DNA of 31,898 nt from Schoenoplectus triqueter (lineage: Eukaryota; Streptophyta; Magnoliopsida; Poales; Cyperaceae). The notes under the pieces were generated by a model. It did no database searches and was not told the origin of the DNA. It saw only the letters and a program-made list of their open reading frames with translations. The stretch spans positions 1-31,898 of the forward strand of contig CAXKVV010002006.1 in the NCBI GenBank assembly GCA_964058805.1. The letters are read 5' to 3'. A program made the position numbers and the translations under genes. Positions within the stretch are counted from its first letter, which is position 1. Each line of letters starts with the position of its first letter. This document shows positions 1-11,000 of the stretch, piece after piece.

Positions 1-954
1 CTCTTCTATAGAATCCAAGTGCAATATTCTTTGTTTGTTCCCTTCTTCCTTCAGTTCTACCAAGAGCGGAGACCAGGAAAACTCAATTGATGCTTCAAAG
101 TCCTAGAATACCAACCATCCAAAATTATTTATGTTATAGTGATTTGTTAAACATACAAATGTCCCAATCCAGAACAATTAACATTCTGATCTGACCTTTA
201 ATGGTCCAATTACCTTTTAACAGGAGAAAGAGAGAAGTTTTTAATAAAGAAAAAACAGGAATGCACATACAATGGCATGGAAGGCAGTGACAGGACCATT
301 GGAAGAAACCAATTTTCTATCAGAAGGGATTACTGCTTCTACCAAGCAAAGAAGAGACTCCCATTGATTTCTCATTATGGAGTCGCCTACTAACATCACC
401 CTTTTCTTCCTAATTCTCCCAAGAAAGTCCAATGCATTAAACCTGATCAATGGTAACAACGTTTATTAGTTTTTATCCATTTCTCAAATCTAGCTGATAT
501 ATCCCTTTCTCAGTAAAACAGTGCCTTACATGCCAGCTAAAAAATTTAAATCCTTTACAGAATTTCAAAGTTTGTGGGAGACTAATCTTTTATTTGCAAG
601 AAATAAAACCAAGAAAAAATCATAAAAATATGTATACCTGGGAAGCCAACAGTTCTTTGGTTTCCAATGCCAACTTTCATAATCTGAATCCGGCCTGCCA
701 TTACTCCTACAGTTAAATTCAGTGCTAAGATTGGGGCAACTATAGTCATACAAAGGGTATGAACGGTCATAAACCCATTCTCCTATTGTCATATCACAAC
801 CTATCTGTGATGTTTGTGTCTTTGCAAACTCATCCTCTTTGTACCCTCCAAATTTGAACTGCTTCAGGTCTATGTTATCCAAATACGAACTGGTGTAGAG
901 ACATTGGCAAGCCAATATGAATATTGTTATGGAAAGGCTTGTTTTTGTAGCCAT
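1..954 (-). CDS. PMR5/trichome-birefringence-like (TBL) protein, 5' part (runs off left edge)
   Basis: Three exons are visible: 954-638, 442-271 and 102-1. Each junction has GT/AG borders and keeps frame (Arg106 is split; the next junction is phase 0). The 197 visible residues start with a hydrophobic signal or anchor segment (about residues 5-23). A PMR5N-type Cys-rich domain follows (about 52-105), with GEWVYD, SYPLYD, CP and GRPD motifs and a tryptophan-rich block ending CWLPRFN. Then comes the MLVGDS motif with the presumed catalytic Ser127, followed by RNQWESL. Family knowledge: TBL proteins are Golgi polysaccharide O-acetyltransferases acting on xylan, mannan, pectin or xyloglucan; the C-terminal DxxH motif would lie outside the window. 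The N-terminus is short, as in PMR5-type members rather than TBR with its long linker. Which TBL number it is cannot be told. The ATG at 954 is the only start giving a signal-like N-terminus. Confidence 0.9.
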
Positions 955-1068
955 TTTGTGCAGGATTGATTCATACAGAACTCCTTATAACATAGTTCGT
1001 TACATGATTTGACAAATTTAGGCTTTTATGCTGTGCCATGAGCCCATGAGTTACCTCCCATAAAGATG

Positions 1069-1075
1069 CTTTATA
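1069..1075 (-). promoter_or_regulatory. Candidate TATA box of the TBL gene
   Basis: TATAAAG reads on the minus strand about 115 bp upstream of the ATG at 954. It would place transcription start near 1040 and give a 5' UTR of roughly 85-90 nt. A second TTATAAG near 985 is too close to the ATG to be favoured. The inference rests only on motif and spacing. Confidence 0.35.
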
Positions 1076-1391
1076 ATTGTACGCAATTGTGATGTTTGTT
1101 TCACTGTTTGGCTTTTTTATCCTTTCCACATTTCTGGCATTTGAACTTTTTTGTAATTAAGAACCAGTTGTTTGATTTACAAAATTAAATTTCTGGCATT
1201 TGCTTAAGAAGAATACAATGAGGATTTGGGGAAAACTGAAGCATTATAGAACAAAATCCAATTCCAATTAAGTAGTTTTTGGCAATTGATGTTCTCTTTC
1301 AGATCCTTCATTAAAAAAGAAAAATACAACGAAATGTAGGCAGCGTCTTTCCCGTGTTTGTGGAGAGCTGATGTCATCAGCCCCAACAAAA
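1076..1391. other. Intergenic region upstream of TBL, no gene seen
   Basis: AT-rich sequence between the TBL promoter and the retrotransposon boundary. The short reading frames here resemble nothing known. It presumably contains the rest of the TBL upstream regulatory region. Confidence 0.5.
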
Positions 1392-1415
1392 CTCTCAACT
1401 CTTCAGAGTTGAGAG
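1392..1415. repeat. 24-bp near-perfect palindrome at retroelement boundary
   Basis: Arms CTCTCAACTCT (1392-1402) and AGAGTTGAGAG (1405-1415) are exact inverse complements around a 2-nt centre. Recognisable Copia coding sequence begins just to the right, so the palindrome marks the 5' truncation or junction point. Confidence 0.7.
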
Positions 1416-2209
1416 CAATGATATAAACTGTAAAACTATTGATAAATCTGACTCATTTGTTTGTAGCTCTTGTATGTTTGGGAAATATGTGAAACTACCT
1501 TTTGAAAACACTATGTCACAATCTAAAGAATGTTTTGAGTTAATCCACTTTGATGTGTGGCAATCTCCTGTCATTTTAGTTTCTGGATTTTGATATTATA
1601 TTATATTTATTGATGATTTTTCAAGATATACTTGGGTTTATCCTTTAAAGTTCAAGTATGAAGTTTTTGATAAATTTGTTGAGTTCAAAGCTATTGTCGA
1701 GAATATCTTCGCATCAAAAATAAAACACTTTCAATCTGATGGAGGAAAAGAATTTGTTAATTCTAGTTTTTCAAATTTTTTTGCTTCTAATGGTATCATG
1801 CATCGCATCTCATGTCCTCACACTCCAAAATAAAATGGACTTGCAGAAAGAAAACATAGGCATATTGTAAATATTATTAGAACTCTTTTGTGCCAAGCAT
1901 GCATGCCAGTTAAATTTTGGGTAGAAGCTATTCATGTAGCTGTTTTTTTATATTAATAGAAATCCTTCCTTGAGTGTGTTAAAAGGAAAATCTCCATATG
2001 AAATGCTTCATAAGGAACAACCTGACTTGAAGTATGTTAGAACTTTTGGATGCTTGTGTTATCCAAATCTAGGAGATATTGTACCAAATAAGCTTTCTAA
2101 AAGAACTCTGCCATATGTACTCTTAGGTTTGTCACCACAACATAAAGGATATCGTTGTTTTTATCCTCTTTCGCAAAGTCTACATATCAAGACATGTTAT
2201 TTTCAATGA
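1416..2209 (+). pseudogene. Copia integrase region, decayed
   Basis: Reading from about 1417 there is a CxxC zinc-finger remnant (VCSSC) and GKYVKLPFEN, then the catalytic-core motifs HFDVW (first Asp), [16 protein letters not shown] (second Asp) and NGLAERKH (Glu). The upstream His pair of the HHCC finger is missing. In-frame stops occur after the HFDVW segment (near 1590) and inside the TPK-NGLAERK motif (near 1830). A frameshift near 1955 moves the reading into the frame of the open stretch 1970-2209, which holds the KSPYEML and FGCLCYP motifs. It cannot make an intact integrase. Confidence 0.88.
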
Positions 2210-2640
2210 AATAATATTTTCATGTATTTACTTGTGCAAAACTTCAAACAACAAAGAGTTTTTCGATGTTAACAAATTCCAAAATTTCATATCCAATCTA
2301 CCTATTCTAGGAGAAAGTCCTCAATCAATTGAATCCATTTTATAATTTTCTCAAGACTTTCAAAAATCACCTTCAGAAAATAATCATGTTCTATCAACAA
2401 CTCATGACACTATTTCCAACCAAAATACATTAACTAAATACTCTACACCTGATAAAAAGATCATAGTTTATACCATACAACGTTCAAAAACTACAACCCC
2501 TATACAAAATCCACCCATAAAACAACAACCTAAATATACTTCACAAGAGGGTCAAACAATAGAAGAACAAGAGACAACCACAAATACTTTGAGAACTCAC
2601 CACATGCCTCACTTCTTGCACATTCTACTGAACTTCATTT
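2210..2640 (+). pseudogene. Copia linker between integrase and reverse transcriptase
   Basis: Low-complexity Thr/Gln/Pro/Asn-rich reading with stops, in the position of the variable linker in Copia polyproteins. No catalytic motif is expected or seen. It is included because it joins the integrase and RT remnants without foreign sequence. Confidence 0.6.
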
Positions 2641-3735
2641 TATACCAAATAATTATCTTGAGGCAATGAAGCATTCTAGATGGTAAAAGGCTATGAAAGA
2701 GGAATTTCAAACCCTTATTGATAATGATACTTGGGAACTTGTGCCACCACATGTTAATGTTAATGTTATTGGATGCAAGTGGGTATATAAAGTAAAACAT
2801 AAAGTATATGGGTCAATTGAGAGACTAAAAGCCAGACTAGTTGCACAGGGTTTTAAATAACATTATGGTGTTGATTATACCGAAACTTTTTCCCCCGTTG
2901 TTAAACCAACTATAATTCGCACTTGATAACAAATGGTCACTACATCAATTAGATGTGAAAAATACATTCTTGCATGGTTCATTAACAGAGGAGGTTTTCA
3001 TGCGACAACCACCTAGTTATTGTGTTAAGAGGTATCCATATTATTTGTGCCGCCTCAAAAAAGCTATTTATGGACTTAAACAAGCTCTAAGAGCATGGTT
3101 CCATAAATTTACATCATTTTTACTAGAAGTCGGTTTTAACGAAAGTACAACAGACCCCTCAATGTTTGTAAGAAAAACTGACAAATATACTCTTTATAAT
3201 TTTACTTTATGTTGATGATATAATTATAACGGGGAGTTCAACATCTACAGTGAGTATCCTTATCAACACACTGCAATCTGAATTTTCAATGAAAGATTTA
3301 GAAAACCTTCACTATTTTCTAGATGTAAAAGTTCATTACACTTCTTCAGGTCTACATCTGTCCCACGGAAAATATTCCAAACAACTACAAAAGCATAACA
3401 TGCATGCTTCAAAACCTGTAAATACACCCTTAGCAACTAATATGCACCTTTCCAACTTCGAAGGAAAGTTATCGGAGAACCCATATAACTATAGACAAAT
3501 GGTTCGTGCACTTCAGAGTCTTACTTTTACAAGGTCTGATTTAGCATATGCAGTAAATTTGGTATCTCAATTTATGCACTCTCCTCGTGAACCACATCTT
3601 CTTACCGTGAAGCGAATTCTCAGATATGTTAAAAGAACAATTAATTATGGGTTACATTTTAGTAGAAGTATCAATCCATCTTTAATAGCATATTCATATG
3701 TCGATTGGACTGGTTGTTTAGATACAAAACGGTAA
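2641..3735 (+). pseudogene. Copia reverse transcriptase, decayed
   Basis: RT motifs appear in order: EAMKHSRW (stop directly after), WELVP, GCKWVYK, KARLVAQGFK (stop after), VDYTETFSPV, QLDVKNTFLHG (the Asp of the active site), YGLKQALRAWF, and YVDD at 3208-3219. A frameshift just before YVDD ends the reading frame of 2955-3215; the frame resumes for 3250-3735 with FSMKDLENLHYFL and KPVNTPLA. The usual YGLKQ(S/A)PR, LG and V(G)SL motifs carry substitutions. Non-functional, but the catalytic motif itself survives. Confidence 0.9.
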
Positions 3736-4158
3736 ACGTCTGGTTATTGTGTATATCTTGGGCCCAATCTAATTTCATGGTTAGCCAAAAAGCAACCAAC
3801 TATTGCCAGATCCAGCTCAGAGGCAGAATTTCGCTCTTTGGCTCAAGCTCTTGCTGAAACTATTTGGATACGACGAATTTTACGTGAACTTGGTGTTACT
3901 CTTCACAAGCCGGTGACTTTATTCTCTGATAATCTGAGTGCAACATATATGGCAACCAATCCAGTACTTCATCAACATAAAAAGCACATTGATATAGATA
4001 CAAAGTTCATACAAGAAAAACTAAACAATGGAGATTTACAAATAACACACATCTCTACAGAAAACCAAATTGCAGATATTTTCACCAAGCCATTAACCAC
4101 TTCACGCTTTCAGTTTCTGAGAAGCAATCTTCACATTTTTCAACAAAGTTCAGATTGA
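3660..4158 (+). pseudogene. Copia RNase H, decayed
   Basis: The reading carries VDWTGCLDTKR, a frameshift near 3730, then STSGYC, SSSEAEF, LFSDNLSA and HKKHIDIDTKFI, which are the Copia RNase H signature residues (Asp, Glu, Asp). It ends with IADIFTKPL and a stop at 4156-4158, directly before the polypurine tract. The last part (3838-4158) is open for 106 codons, so decay here is limited. Confidence 0.9.
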
Positions 4159-4164
4159 GGGGGG

Positions 4165-4380
4165 TGTTATATAGTATTGATAATATTTTATATTTCTTAA
4201 ATAATAAGACTGAATGATATTTTGGAATATATACAGTTATCGTACTTACAAAAAGGTTTGGTTAACTGTCACGTGTTAGGCACATGACACTATTGTATAT
4301 GTAACCTTTGAGAATTATACTGTGGAACTTTTTACTACCATTTTTTCAAATATTCTCAGTCATGGATGATCGTTGCAACA
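4165..4380 (+). repeat. Copia 3' LTR (about 216 bp) with preceding polypurine tract
   Basis: A polypurine tract GAGGGGGG (4157-4164) overlaps the pol stop codon. It is followed by TGTTATATAG, a typical LTR start. The right end is placed at AACA (4377-4380), complementary to the starting TGTT. The flanking GTAGG could be half of a target duplication, but the 5' end is lost, so it cannot be tested here. The length is short, as in Ale-type elements. Confidence 0.65.
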
Positions 4381-4533
4381 GTAGGGAGTCCAAAGATTCA
4401 CTAAATGTGGAGTGAACCACCTGGTTCTCACATTATTAACACTAAGAATTCAGAGATCAATATCCAAATGTACCAGTTCTTACAATTTCTCGATAGGGAT
4501 AAAGGGAGAAGAGAATTAAAACCATGATAAATC

Positions 4534-6290
4534 CTAATCTTTTTTAAAGAATGTCTTGAGTAAATGATCAGCCATCCCATGGGAAAAACTGAACAGATGG
4601 CCAGCAGTAGGCAGCTCGTGGTACTGAATCCATGGGAGTTTCTGGACAATGTACCGTGACATGAAAACTGGAACCATCCAGTCCTCTGCACCATGCCAGA
4701 GATGCACCGACCCCTCATTTTTTGGAAATGGGTTAGGCAAGTCGAGCGGGCTGAAATCCCATTCACTGAGCCATACTTTCATGTCACAGTGAAGGCTCTC
4801 ATATACTCCTTGTTGGTACGTTACATTTACCTACATGTATGAAAACAAAATTAACTCACCTATACTCCTTGCTGGTCACTAAGTACTAATCGAAATTAGC
4901 ATCCTGCTTAAAAAAGGAAATTAAGTAATTAACTAAATCTCAATCTAATTGTGTGTAAGTACAATTAAATCCATTGCATTTTGTGCAATACTTTCTATTT
5001 TGAAAAAGAAGTAATATTCAATGAAATTATGTAGTGAAAATAGCAGCAGGTATTATACCAAATCAGCTGATTCTGCAATCAATCTGGGCAAGATCTGCAC
5101 ATCTTCAGGGGAATACAGGCGCATATCTCCAGAAATAATAGCCGAATGGGGAAATAAATTTTGAGTGTTCCACCAATAGATTAATGAAGGGAAATTTCTT
5201 GCAACCCAATTTGCCCATTTATCCTGAGGTAGTAACCGGTTCCACGTTTGCATTGTTACATTTGAAGGAAATCCAGGCCACCAAAAATTGACAGCAGGAG
5301 CTAGAAGTATTGCTCCAGCTAACCTACATTTAGATCAAGTTCAATTTGTAAGATTATACAGAAGTCACTGAAAATCGACACCCAGTTATCAAGTACTATG
5401 GGCCCGCATGATTATGAAAGAAAAAAAATTGATTCTTCCTCTTTATCTTTCTTCAAAAGGACAAACACTATACATCTGGTAATTTGTGACTACCTAGTCT
5501 GAGTTGATTTGCTAATACTCTGTATATGTATAATAATAATTGGCAATGTCGTGTCTGGTAATTTCAGGCTTTTAGGTTTATGAGGATGAGTCATCTTTCC
5601 TTATGCAGAAAAATTGAATAAATAAAAGCAATTCTATTACCTATGAGGTATGTGCTTTATCACACTCCAAGTAAAAGCACCTCCCAAGGAGACACCAATA
5701 ACATGGAATTTGGGCCCTAAATTTACATTATCAGCAAGCTCCTCAGTATCAGTTGCAATTGTCTTAGCATCCCTTTTTGGATCCGGGTCACTTTCTCCAT
5801 AACCTGGTCTATCATAAGACAGCAGGTACACTCCTAACTCCTCAAGCACTTCCTATAAAGAGATAATCCAAAAAAAAAAGTTTTTTTTCAGAACTTGAAT
5901 TATCCAAATTTCTTGTTTCTACTCGACTAAGTGTACCAACTGAATTAATGGTCTGCGAATATTTTGGGGGCAGGTACTCATCCTTTTCATTCAAAAGCAC
6001 ACAAAAATGAAAGAAAATTAGACAAGGTCTACAACTACCTGGGAGAATGGGGGGATACCAAATCGGGAACTGCCGAATCCATGAAGATAAATTATCTTGT
6101 GCTTGGCATATTCCTTAGGGACACCCCATTCCTTGTACGCTAAATATCTCCCGTCTTTCAGTTTAGTCCTGGGAGCAGTGATTGGTGGTCCATTCGGAGT
6201 GCCGCATAACTTCGGTGGCGGTGGTTGACTGCATTGATATAGCCACGCAGCCAAAATAGTTAAACCCAGAACCAAGAGTGTCCTAATCAT
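4534..6290 (-). CDS. Alpha/beta-hydrolase fold protein, left tandem copy
   Basis: Four coding exons: 6290-6039, 5852-5641, 5323-5059 and 4830-4534, all with GT/AG borders and continuous frame, encoding 341 aa. Residues 1-20 form a hydrophobic N-terminal anchor. Then come PPPPKLCG, the strand/oxyanion motif YLHGFGSSR (68-76), DRPGYGESDPDP (98-109), the nucleophile elbow GVSLG with Ser139, Asp293 in HGAED and His321 in AGHLF, so the Ser-Asp-His triad is complete. WWPGFP and WWNTQ motifs mark the plant-specific membrane-associated alpha/beta-hydrolase group whose substrate is unknown to me. It is a head-to-tail paralogue of the gene at 8041-12283. An acceptor-like CAG lies just before the start (exon possible from 6292), suggesting an upstream exon existed or exists; none was found, so the start at 6290 is tentative. 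Confidence 0.85.
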
Positions 6291-6322
6291 ACCTGACAAG
6301 AGAATTGTTAGATACACTGAGA

Positions 6323-6463
6323 TCAGGTACAAATCAATAGCTGATTGGAAGAACACAACAAGGGGGAGACGGCTTACTAACGAGAATAATGGCGGAATCG
6401 GTTAATTTTTCAAGGGTTGGTATGTCTCAGGTACAAATAACTAGCTGATTGGTATGTCTCAGG
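6323..6463. repeat. Short nested duplications just upstream of the left hydrolase
   Basis: TCAGGTACAAAT...AGCTGATTGG occurs at 6323-6348 and, with small differences, at 6427-6452. GGTATGTCTCAGG occurs at 6419-6431 and 6451-6463. These are local duplications in the putative 5' UTR or first intron of the left hydrolase gene. Confidence 0.75.
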
Positions 6464-8040
6464 CTTTTATTTTAATCATTGAATTAGTATTGAAATTGAA
6501 AAAAATATGGAATGAAAAATAAGTTGCATCAAAATTGATAAAAAAAATATTGATCTAATAGTTGAAACAAGACTTAAATAAATTTTGTTTCTAAGCTCTT
6601 AAAAAATTAACCGGTCCAAAATGTTTCCAAAACAATGTTACCTTTGATAGTGATTTTTTAAATAGTTTAATGGTATCAGTTTGTGACCTGATAGACGCCT
6701 TGAAGGCAAAGTCAAATTTTTGGGTCATCAAATTTGACCAGGATAAATTCTATTAGCTATCAAAAGAAAAAGCTGCCCATGTGACATAAGTTTCAATAAC
6801 TTCTTGCTTAATTTCTTTAGTATTGTATTTCTTTGCATGGTTTTCAAAATTTGGAAAAGAAAGGCGATTTGAAAATGTTGTAGCTGATGGCAGATTATAG
6901 AATGCCAGTGCCGTGCAATGTTAAAAATGGTTCTGATTGAAACTTCTAAAATATTCTGTGCGCGCCGTAGATACATCAAAATCCTATTTCTCCATTCAAA
7001 TAGAAAAACCTTTCTGACTTACCCTCTATTGATATAATATAAAATTAATAGCATAAAAAATGTTAATCTGTTGCTTTCATTTTTTGTACCTAAGTACAAG
7101 TCCATTCTATTTTAGGCTAGGCTCGAGTCCCCCACCGTTGGGGGTGAGATAATTGTCATAAAAGAAAGGAAACAATTGAAATGGAGGATTTTGGCTCGTC
7201 AAGTCAGTGCAAAAGTATGAAACAATTTTGGAACAATAGTATTTTGGTCATTTTTACTTAATATAAAAACACTATAATAATTCAAAATGTTAATGTTCTC
7301 GGACTAAATAAAAAAGGGATACAAGAAAGAATTTAAACATTTTATGGTGGGTAAATAAGATATTTTTGTTATTTTAATGGAAATGATGGGAGTTTTTTTT
7401 TTTCTTTTTGTCTCCTTCATTAACGATTTTTATTAAAACTATAATAACAGTTTATAGAGGCAGTTGTTACTAAAATTCTTTGTATTTTTTATTATTTTGA
7501 TCGCCTATTTAGTAACTGTTGATAAATTAAAAAAATATTGAATCTTTCATTAATATTTCGGAAATGCTACTATGCTATTTTAGTAACTGTTTTTTTTAAC
7601 CATTACTAAATGAGAATTACTAAAAATCTTTTATGTGGCGGTGCCATTTTAGAATATTAAAATAGTCTTTTTCTGTGCTAGTGCCATTTAGAATATTAAA
7701 GTAGGTGGTGGCAGATTATCTAAGAGAAAATGGGGCATTCGATCTCGACCTGGATTATGTTAAAAAATCATGATATGTAGATTGGAACCAACGTAAATTT
7801 TAATACATATCAAGGGAAATAAAAGAAGTAATCTGACTATGATTATAATTTAAAAATATTCCTCGTGATTTTATTTAATACTAAACAGTGCCTACATGTA
7901 TTAAATACACTCCAGGTGACCCAGTTCACTTGAAGCATATATATCCTCATAATTCTCGTTGAACAAGCACGATAATCTTCACCATATAAGCTAAGCATCG
8001 ACTATTTATAAGTGCAACGGAAACCCGCTACGCATCTCAT
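6464..8040. other. Intergenic region between the hydrolase paralogues
   Basis: AT-rich, no convincing gene. It holds a hairpin CCCCCA-CCGT-TGGGGG at 7129-7144. A stretch about 7430-7620 repeats TTAGTAACTGTT-like words, reminiscent of subterminal repeats of DNA transposons. GTGCCATTT(T)AGAATATTAAA occurs twice (about 7640 and 7680). If the left hydrolase has an upstream exon or promoter, it should be here, but none was identified with confidence. Confidence 0.5.
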
Positions 8041-11000
8041 CTAATCCTCACGTATGAGGGACCTTACAATAGTATCTCCCATCCCTTCTTTCAGAGGAAA
8101 CATGTGACCAGATGAAGGTAGTTCATGGTATGTAATCCATGCAAGTTGTTGTGCAATATACCGAGACATGTGTACTGGTACAATCAAATCCTGTGTCCCG
8201 TGCCATAAATGCACTGACCCTTCGTTGTTTGGAAATGGGTTTTCCAAGTCTAAAGGGCTGAAATCCCAGCTACCAAACCCAACAATCATGTCTCGGTGGA
8301 GGCTCTCGTGTGCTCCTTGCTGTAGTGTCTGTTCCTGAAGACAGTTCAACAAAGTCACTTTAGCCAACACTTCTTTTATTTCAGTCAATTAAATTTCACC
8401 AAGTATTAATTACCATAAAGTAACAAATATGAAGATCATTGCCAGGATCTGAAATTGACAGCTTGACCAATGTTCAACAAGATCTACATACATATTTTTA
8501 CCATTGTGGTTTTGAGTTTCAGAAAATTTTGGTTGTGGTACTTGAATCAATTATTCCTTTACAATTATTTGATCAAAATAAACTATTTCATTATAACTGG
8601 AGAAAATAATAAAAAACAAATTAAGAATTGTCGCAAGAAAAGTAGCATACTGCAATTGCGGCTCTTTCGGGGCCCACCCATTTCCCCAGGACTTGTAAAT
8701 CGCTCGGGGAAAAAACGCGCACATCTTTGGTGATAACACTCGAAGAAGGGAAGTACTTTTGAGTGTTCCACCAGTAAGTGAGCCAAGGAAAATGGTGAGC
8801 TATCCAAACTGCCCATTTGTCCTGCGGTAGTTGTACATTCCATGCTTCATCAGTAACATTTGCAGGAAATCCCGACCACCAGTAATTTGTAACAGGGCCG
8901 AGAAGCGCTGCTCCAGCTAGCCTATTATTGGCTCAAGTTGAATTACTAGGAAGGAAGTCTGATATTTTTATCTTGAAAAAGAAAAAGGGGATCATTGATG
9001 ATACCTGTGTGGTATGTATTTTAGAACACTCCAAACAGCATTACCACCCATGGAGAAACCGATGACATAGAACTTGGAACCTAATTGCAAGCTATCAGCC
9101 ATTTCTTCTATATCTGTTGCGATGCTCTTTACTGTCTTCTTTGTGTTTGGATCGCTCTCTCCATACCCAGGTCTATCGAATCCGATCAAGCAGATGCTTA
9201 GTTCTTCAAGCAATTCCTAGAAGATTAAACAAGAGAGTAATTTACTTTATTTTTAACGTTTTAAGGGAACTTTACAGATAAATAAAGATTGATTCTTTTT
9301 CATTAGAATTCTAACACTTTTGTTCCTTTTAAGTCATCAGATCTTTAGCAAGCTTGGATTTCAAAAGATTTTTAATCAAGTTTTTTTTTTTTACTTACAA
9401 TAATAAAAGAATATTCAATTGGATACAAGAATATTCAATTGGATACAAGTAGGGGCGTCAATGAGTTAGGTCGGATTGAGTCATTATTATTTTATTATTA
9501 TTTTTTATTCGACTCAACTCGACTTGTTTATAATTTAGTCAACATTTCTTTGACCCGACCTGAACGGATCACGGATTGATCCGACCCAACTCAAATAAAA
9601 TAATTAAGTATTTATTAATTATTTTTATATATTTTTAAATAATTTATATTAATTAATATATAATTAATCTCAATGAATGTATATATAAGCTCTCATTGAA
9701 TATATAAGCTTTGATTAGCGTCGGGTTCAGATCTGATCAGGGTCGAAATCAAGCTCGGCTCAAGTTTTATCATCCCTACGTATAAGGTACCAGGTGAGCT
9801 GGTCATGTGTTGCTGTGTTTCTATCAAATTGTCCATTAATAGCATCCATAATTAATTAATTATATATTCCTTTTATAACGGTTCACATTTTTGAGTAATT
9901 GACATTTTATACTGGACAGTCTGTACTCACGCCAGATCCAAATTTGTTATTTTTCTCTTTCAAGGCCTTATTCACCTACATCAGCAACTGACATTTTCTA
10001 CTGGATTGCTATTAAATTCAAATTTATTGTTTTTCTCCGTCTAGGTCTGGTGCATGTACAGCATCAGCAATCTACCTAACTACAAGTGCCTCAACAGTAT
10101 AACATGACAAAATAGGTATCTTTTCGTCTACATTTCTAAGTAATAGTAAGTCATTATCATGTCTGATCTACAAACATGATAATACTATTTGAGGTCAGAG
10201 GGCCCCATTAAATGTGTTTCTTCCATATAGAGTATCAAGTTTAATTCCTTGCCAGAAGTCACGTGAAATACTATTCTAGATCTATAGTCCATGAAAAAGA
10301 AAAGAAGGGCACAAAAAGACCTGAGATACTTTCAGAGCATCGTATCGGCAAGAATCAAAACCATGTATAAAAATAATCTTGTTTCTGGCCTTTTCTTTTG
10401 GTACACCATACTCCACATACGCCACACGTCTTCCATCATTCAGCTTTACTCTTGTAGAGGTAACTGGGGGACCGTTTGCAGCACCGCATATCATAGGTGG
10501 TGGTGGTTTGATCGGCTCAAAGATTAATCCGGCCAATAAGACCAATAAAGGCACTGTTGCTAGTCTTTTAACCATCCCTGTTAGAAAGATGGAACTATGA
10601 GTTAGAAAATTGACATGCAAACTATGCAGAATATACAAAAATGGCTTTTAAACACAAATTTCTGTTTTGTCAAATGTAACAGAAGATCCAGATTACTACA
10701 AGTTTCAATTAAAATATTTTTGTTTTTAGAGAAAAGTGGCCAAAAAAAGCCACCAGTTTATTGAAACCATAAGCAAAAGTTAGAGGCGAGAAACACCAAA
10801 CAACTGGTGCTCAAGCCCCATAAGAGAGTTTCAACTAAAATATTGAAAGGTCTTTTCCTTGGGATACTTGTAGAATGAGACTAATATACTGCAAAACATC
10901 CCAGATTCCCAAAGGATGACTATAAGTCTAATAAGTCTAATAAAGCAACTTTAGTTACCAATAAAATAGGGAGAACAAACTTCACGAGAAACACACGCGG

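Larger units (their letters stand above)
1416..4380 (+). mobile_element. 5'-truncated Ty1/Copia LTR retrotransposon with 3' LTR
   Basis: The element contains, in order, the end of the GAG-pre-integrase/integrase zinc finger, the integrase core, a linker, reverse transcriptase, RNase H, a polypurine tract and a 3' LTR. The order integrase before RT identifies Copia rather than Gypsy. The 5' LTR, primer-binding site, gag and protease are missing. The RT/RNase H style and the short LTR resemble the Ale/Retrofit lineage, but this is only an impression. Many stops and frameshifts show that it is dead. It lies between the TBL gene and the left hydrolase gene, with its end about 150 bp from the hydrolase stop codon. 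Confidence 0.92.

Noticed and set aside
2609..2800. 63-codon minus frame in the Copia element
   Set aside because: Antisense to recognisable RT sequence.
4428..4766. 112-codon minus frame overlapping the left hydrolase
   Set aside because: Out-of-frame shadow of hydrolase exon 5; the other frame carries the conserved Asp and His motifs.
6671..6685. ATGGTATCAG considered as a primer-binding site
   Set aside because: Match to the tRNA-Met site breaks after ten bases and no LTR end precedes it.
6728..6979. 83-codon minus frame considered as exon 1 of the left hydrolase
   Set aside because: No resemblance to exon 1 of the paralogue and no suitable donor in the right phase.
8583..8843. Minus frames of 62-86 codons near 8.6-8.8 kb
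   Set aside because: Shadows of hydrolase exon 4, whose own frame carries WWNTQ and PQDKW.
10291..10600. Plus-strand frames over hydrolase exon 2
   Set aside because: Antisense shadows of a splice-supported, motif-bearing exon.
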